A stretch of 64,000 bases of DNA from Xestospongia muta (taxonomy: Eukaryota; Porifera; Demospongiae; Haplosclerida; Petrosiidae), in NCBI GenBank assembly GCA_963693285.1, contig OY848918.1, forward strand, positions 8,435,156 to 8,499,155, in the 5' to 3' direction. A program made the position numbers and the translations under genes. Every line of letters starts with the position of its first letter. Positions within the stretch are counted from its first letter, which is position 1. Positions 60,792-64,000 of this stretch are shown one piece after another. The notes below the pieces were generated by a model. The model searched no databases and was not told the origin of the DNA. It saw only the letters and a program-made list of their open reading frames with translations.

Positions 60792-62776
60792 ATGGAGAGA
60801 TATGATGCAACAGTTATTTATCTTCTCTTCCTTGTCAGAGGTAAGTGTATCTTATGCTGTTATGAACAAAGTATACAATGCTATAAATATCATTATATAT
60901 AGTTTATATAGAAGCTTCAGTTACAAGTCTAGACTGTAATCATGGAGTGTGTCCACAGACACAAGGAGCACTCACTTGTACAATAACAGGAAGTGTAGCA
61001 GCTTGGTATTCTCCTCCATCAGATAGTACTCCCATTGCTACAGTAAGTTCTGGACAAGTTAGTAATGTTGATAGTACAGGGTTTACTGCTGCTTTTGTGA
61101 GCAATACTTCTGGACTAACAACTAATTTAAGTTTTACTGCCACTATTGATAAGAATGGAACACAAGTCAGATGTGTTGATGTAATAGATACAAACTCAAT
61201 GACTTGTACTATTATGATATCAGGTATGTCACTAACAGTATCATAAATAACTAACATGTACTATTATTGTAAGGTCCTCCAAGTTATGTTCCTATAGGAC
61301 TGGGATTTACAGCTCTAACAAACACTTCAGTTACTCTCTACTGGTCACCTCCTACTCTTCATCCTAACTGTATAGTTAACTACACTGTTGAGATCAGGAC
61401 AACCAGTGATAATATATTGATCAATAGTCTTAGTACTGGTAGTAATATCACCAGTATTAATGTATCTACTGGTCTCTCTCAGTCAGTAGAGTATCAATAC
61501 AGAGTAGTAGGGTCTGATGCTATCAATAGATTAGGACCCTATAGTCAATATACTATGTTCACTTTGGATGGTATGAATTAATTAGTTTTAATATTATATT
61601 AAGTGATCTGCTTTATTAGTTCTAGAAGCTGTACCACTAATCACTTATGCAATTACAAACAACATAGACAGCTATAATATTTTAATTTTTTGGGAGGTAT
61701 GTTATTTATAATTACTTGAAATGTTATTCAAGTTTCATTTAGTCTCCTCCTCTCTCTTCTCGTCCTCCTCTCTTGTACTACAAAGTCTATCACAACATAT
61801 CAGGTTCACTAACTGCTAATATAACTACTGTTACTAACATTACATTGACTGGAGTACTAGCTGGATATACCTACATTATAACAGTGGTACCAGTTAATAT
61901 ACTAGAAGATGGATACCCTAATAAGACTATAGGTTATTTAAATATTATTATAAAGTGTGTTATGCTTATTTCTCATATAGTTATCATTCCTAATGAGGAA
62001 TTAATAATAACTAGTACTAGAGTTGTCATATCCTCATCTAAATATCATGGTAAGACTATTTACATATAGGTAATATTACTTATATAAACTGTAATAGTAT
62101 CAAAATCATTGATAATTATACATAGTTCATATTCTACAACAGTAATGATCACAAGTGATTCATACAGAATATGTAAGTGTAGGTGCAATGATATATATTT
62201 TTTATAATTAATATAGCGACTACACGTACATGTCCTTTCATATCCTTGTCAACTTCAACAAATACTATGTCTTCACAGTCAACTAGTAGTATGACATACA
62301 TAATCTCATTGAACACTATCTTTTTTTTACATTGTAGATACAATTTATTTAAGTTCTTTAATGATTTCTACTTTTAAAGTGACTGTATCTTCAACTGTAA
62401 CTACTTCAACTTGTCCAGGTACATTATAATAATAGTTGAAGTTTATATAATTCTCTTGCCCATTACAGCTATTGTAAACCAACAAACATCATGTTTAGCA
62501 GGTAATAAAACAAACATGTTACATTAATAAATTATTTACTTAACAGTGAGTATATGTATACCAGTCAGTATGTTCCTCTCTTCTCTATTAACTGCTGTTA
62601 TTACTACACTTATTGTCTATCTCATTATGAGGAGGAGGAGCTACAATAAAGACACTCCACCCACTACTACTACCCAATTAGGTCCAATATATGATGATGT
62701 TAAGTTACCAGATACCTCAGAACAAAAAGTGATCATTGAATTACAAGGAAATACTGCTTATGGATATATTACTTAG
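60792..62776 (+). CDS. Short-tailed Ig-FN3-FN3 membrane receptor, intact (495 aa)
   Basis: Exons: 60792-60840, 60912-61223, 61274-61570, 61620-61696, 61743-62049, 62143-62172, 62217-62288, 62338-62418, 62469-62501, 62547-62776; the total closes in frame. The leader MERYDATVIYLLFLV differs from the long-tail genes, while Ig and FN3 domains are almost the same. The stalk is Ser/Thr-rich and ends TSTCPAIVNQQTSC. One exon encodes helix and tail: SSLLTAVITTLIVYLIMRRR, a TPPTTTTQL linker, GPIYDDVKLP, and TAYGYIT at the C-terminus. This tail has two YxxV/I sites and no proline-rich region. The two smallest stalk exons rest on splice consensus alone. It probably shares the ectodomain ligand class of the long-tail genes but signals differently. 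Confidence 0.83.
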
Positions 62777-63504
62777 AGAATTTCATACTTTATATCATAA
62801 AATAGACATTTTTGGACATGATTGTGTCAAGTTTTAAGTGTTACATGTATAAGTTATACATAATATTTGATGAAAATTAGATTTTATTAATTTAAATGAC
62901 CTAGAATGCTAAGTATGTTGAGACTAAAGAGAGACTTGCAGTTATTATTACAATAAAAATGGAGATTAATAACTTCAGGTCAGTAAGATTGGTAAATGTA
63001 CATAGTCCTTTCAACAAAAGCAGCAAGATTTAACAAATTATTTTATCTTATAATGTTGATTATGTTAAGAATCTATAAATCCTTTATACTAGACTCTACA
63101 TCTTTATTGCTCAACATATATAATTTTGTAATTTATTCAAACAACACTCGCAGTTATTACTCAATAAACTTCATTCAATTTCTAGTTTGATTGTTTCCAC
63201 TTTCAGAGTGAAAATATTTTAATGAGTAAATAATCTTTATTATTAGTCAGTAAAGTGGAAGTATAATGCAATGTTAATCCCCCTATATATTATTAGTAAA
63301 AGAATTCTCATCAAAGGTCCAGCAATTGATTTAAAACACACACAATACAAGCATGTCAAACTCAAATTTGTATATTGACCAATTAATCCTAATATAAACT
63401 CAACCCACATAACACACCACCTCCATGTATAAATAAGTCTAACAGGTATCATTGTCGTTCATAAATCCATTGTGTCATAATGATAGTCTACCTATCGAGT
63501 CAAA
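62777..63504. other. Spacer and upstream block of the last receptor
   Basis: Inverted-repeat arm to about 62945, then ordinary upstream spacer ('aacttcaggtcagtaagatt', 'gattatgttaagaatctata') and the promoter-like block (63400-63504). Confidence 0.5.
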
Positions 63505-64000
63505 ATGAAAAAGTATAGTACAATATTGATTTGTCTTCTCTTACCAGTCATAAGTGAGTCAATATATTATAACACAATATTTGTAATTTATTTCTTATGG
63601 TTTATATAGAAGCTTCAGTTATAAGTCTAGACTGTAATCATGGAGTATGTCCACAGACACAAGGAGCACTCACTTGTACAATGACAGGAAGTAGAACATA
63701 TTGGTATTCTCTTCCATTTGCTACAGTAAGTTCTGGACAAATAAATAATAATAATACTGTGTTTACTGCTGGTCTTGTGAGTGTTAATAATCCTGGACTA
63801 ACAACTAATTTAAGTTTTATTGCCACTACTGATAAGAATGGAACACAAGTCAGGTGTGTTGATGTAGTAGATACAAACTCAATGATTTGTTATGATGTTA
63901 TGTATGTCGTTAACAATATCATATATAACTAACATGTACTATCAATATAAGGTCCTCCAAGTGATGCTCCTACAGGACTGGTTGTTACAGGTCACACAAC
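63505..64000 (+). pseudogene. Receptor copy, 3' end beyond window; Ig exon donor altered
   Basis: Signal exon 63505-63553 (MKKYSTILICLLLPVI) and Ig exon from 63610. The Ig domain lacks about eight residues of the usual WYSPPSDSSPIA segment (reads YWYSLPFA). The end of the exon is rearranged: 'atgatttgttatgatgttatgtatgtc' replaces the normal TCTIMISG end, so the remaining GT donor (63902) is in the wrong phase and splicing to FN3-1 (63954 onward) would hit a stop. FN3-1 runs off the window edge. Whether the tail is long or short is unknown. Confidence 0.65.

Larger units (their letters stand above)
60179..62945. repeat. Right arm of the large inverted duplication
   Basis: Inverted counterpart of 49487-52224. 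It begins in a degraded FN3 exon (60179-60290, TNTSVIITGLTPGQYYNI then broken) and ends after the receptor's 3' flank near 'ctaaagagagac'. Confidence 0.75.

Noticed and set aside
1..64000. CRISPR arrays, bacterial operons, rRNA or tRNA genes
   Set aside because: No regularly spaced repeats with unique spacers, no Shine-Dalgarno-led gene strings, and no rRNA or cloverleaf sequence seen; spliceosomal introns show the DNA is eukaryotic.

Overview
The window reads as nuclear DNA of an invertebrate animal. It is very AT-rich, rich in microsatellites, and holds multi-exon genes with short GT-AG introns (about 35-300 bp). The protein types (Ig/fibronectin-III receptors with tyrosine-motif tails, a DUF6589-like gene, a lone RecQ-like helicase) and the compact introns fit a demosponge best, but this is an inference and another early-branching animal is possible. 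There are no rRNA or tRNA genes, CRISPR arrays or bacterial features that I could recognise.

Most of the window (about 0-49.4 kb, 49.6-53.4 kb and 60.2-64 kb) is a tandem family of type I membrane receptors: signal peptide, one Ig-like domain, two fibronectin-III (FN3) domains, a Ser/Thr-rich stalk, one transmembrane helix and a cytoplasmic tail. I rebuilt exon structures by eye, and the totals close in frame. There are two tail classes. Long-tailed genes (15 exons, about 682-690 aa) carry about nine tail tyrosines, several in ITIM-form sites (LQYDxV, SQYSEV, IIYAxL, VIYSDI), plus a proline-rich end. Intact copies are 9838-12714, 24812-27698, 30537-33498 and 42798-45678. Short-tailed genes end in one exon carrying transmembrane helix and tail together (GPIYDDV, YGYI). 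The best copy is 60792-62776 (495 aa), and 14938-16419 is a second with a mutated start. Damaged or altered copies lie at 178, 3449(-), 5773, 18946 (stop before the membrane helix), 35967 (tail truncated), 47663, 49652(-) and 63505.

Between about 8 and 42 kb the repeating unit is: spacer, an Ig/FN3 exon fragment with a recurrent breakpoint, a promoter-like block, a full gene, and (in most units) a roughly 650-bp repeat called R1 here. Full genes alternate with fragments throughout.

From 49.5 to 63 kb the layout changes. Receptor gene 49652-51654 (-) and its near-twin 60792-62776 (+) form the arms of a large inverted duplication. The spacer of about 8 kb between the arms holds remnants of a third receptor type, a diverged R1 copy, a DUF6589-like gene (55286-58069, +) and a RecQ-like helicase gene (59488-58107, -). 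The last two converge tail to tail and are unlike the receptors in base composition. The helicase has one nonsense codon inside motif VI.

The main proposal is that this is a tandem, recombining cluster of paired long-tail and short-tail immunoreceptor-type genes, resembling in architecture the cnidarian (Hydractinia Alr) allorecognition gene complexes. Function is inferred from architecture only.
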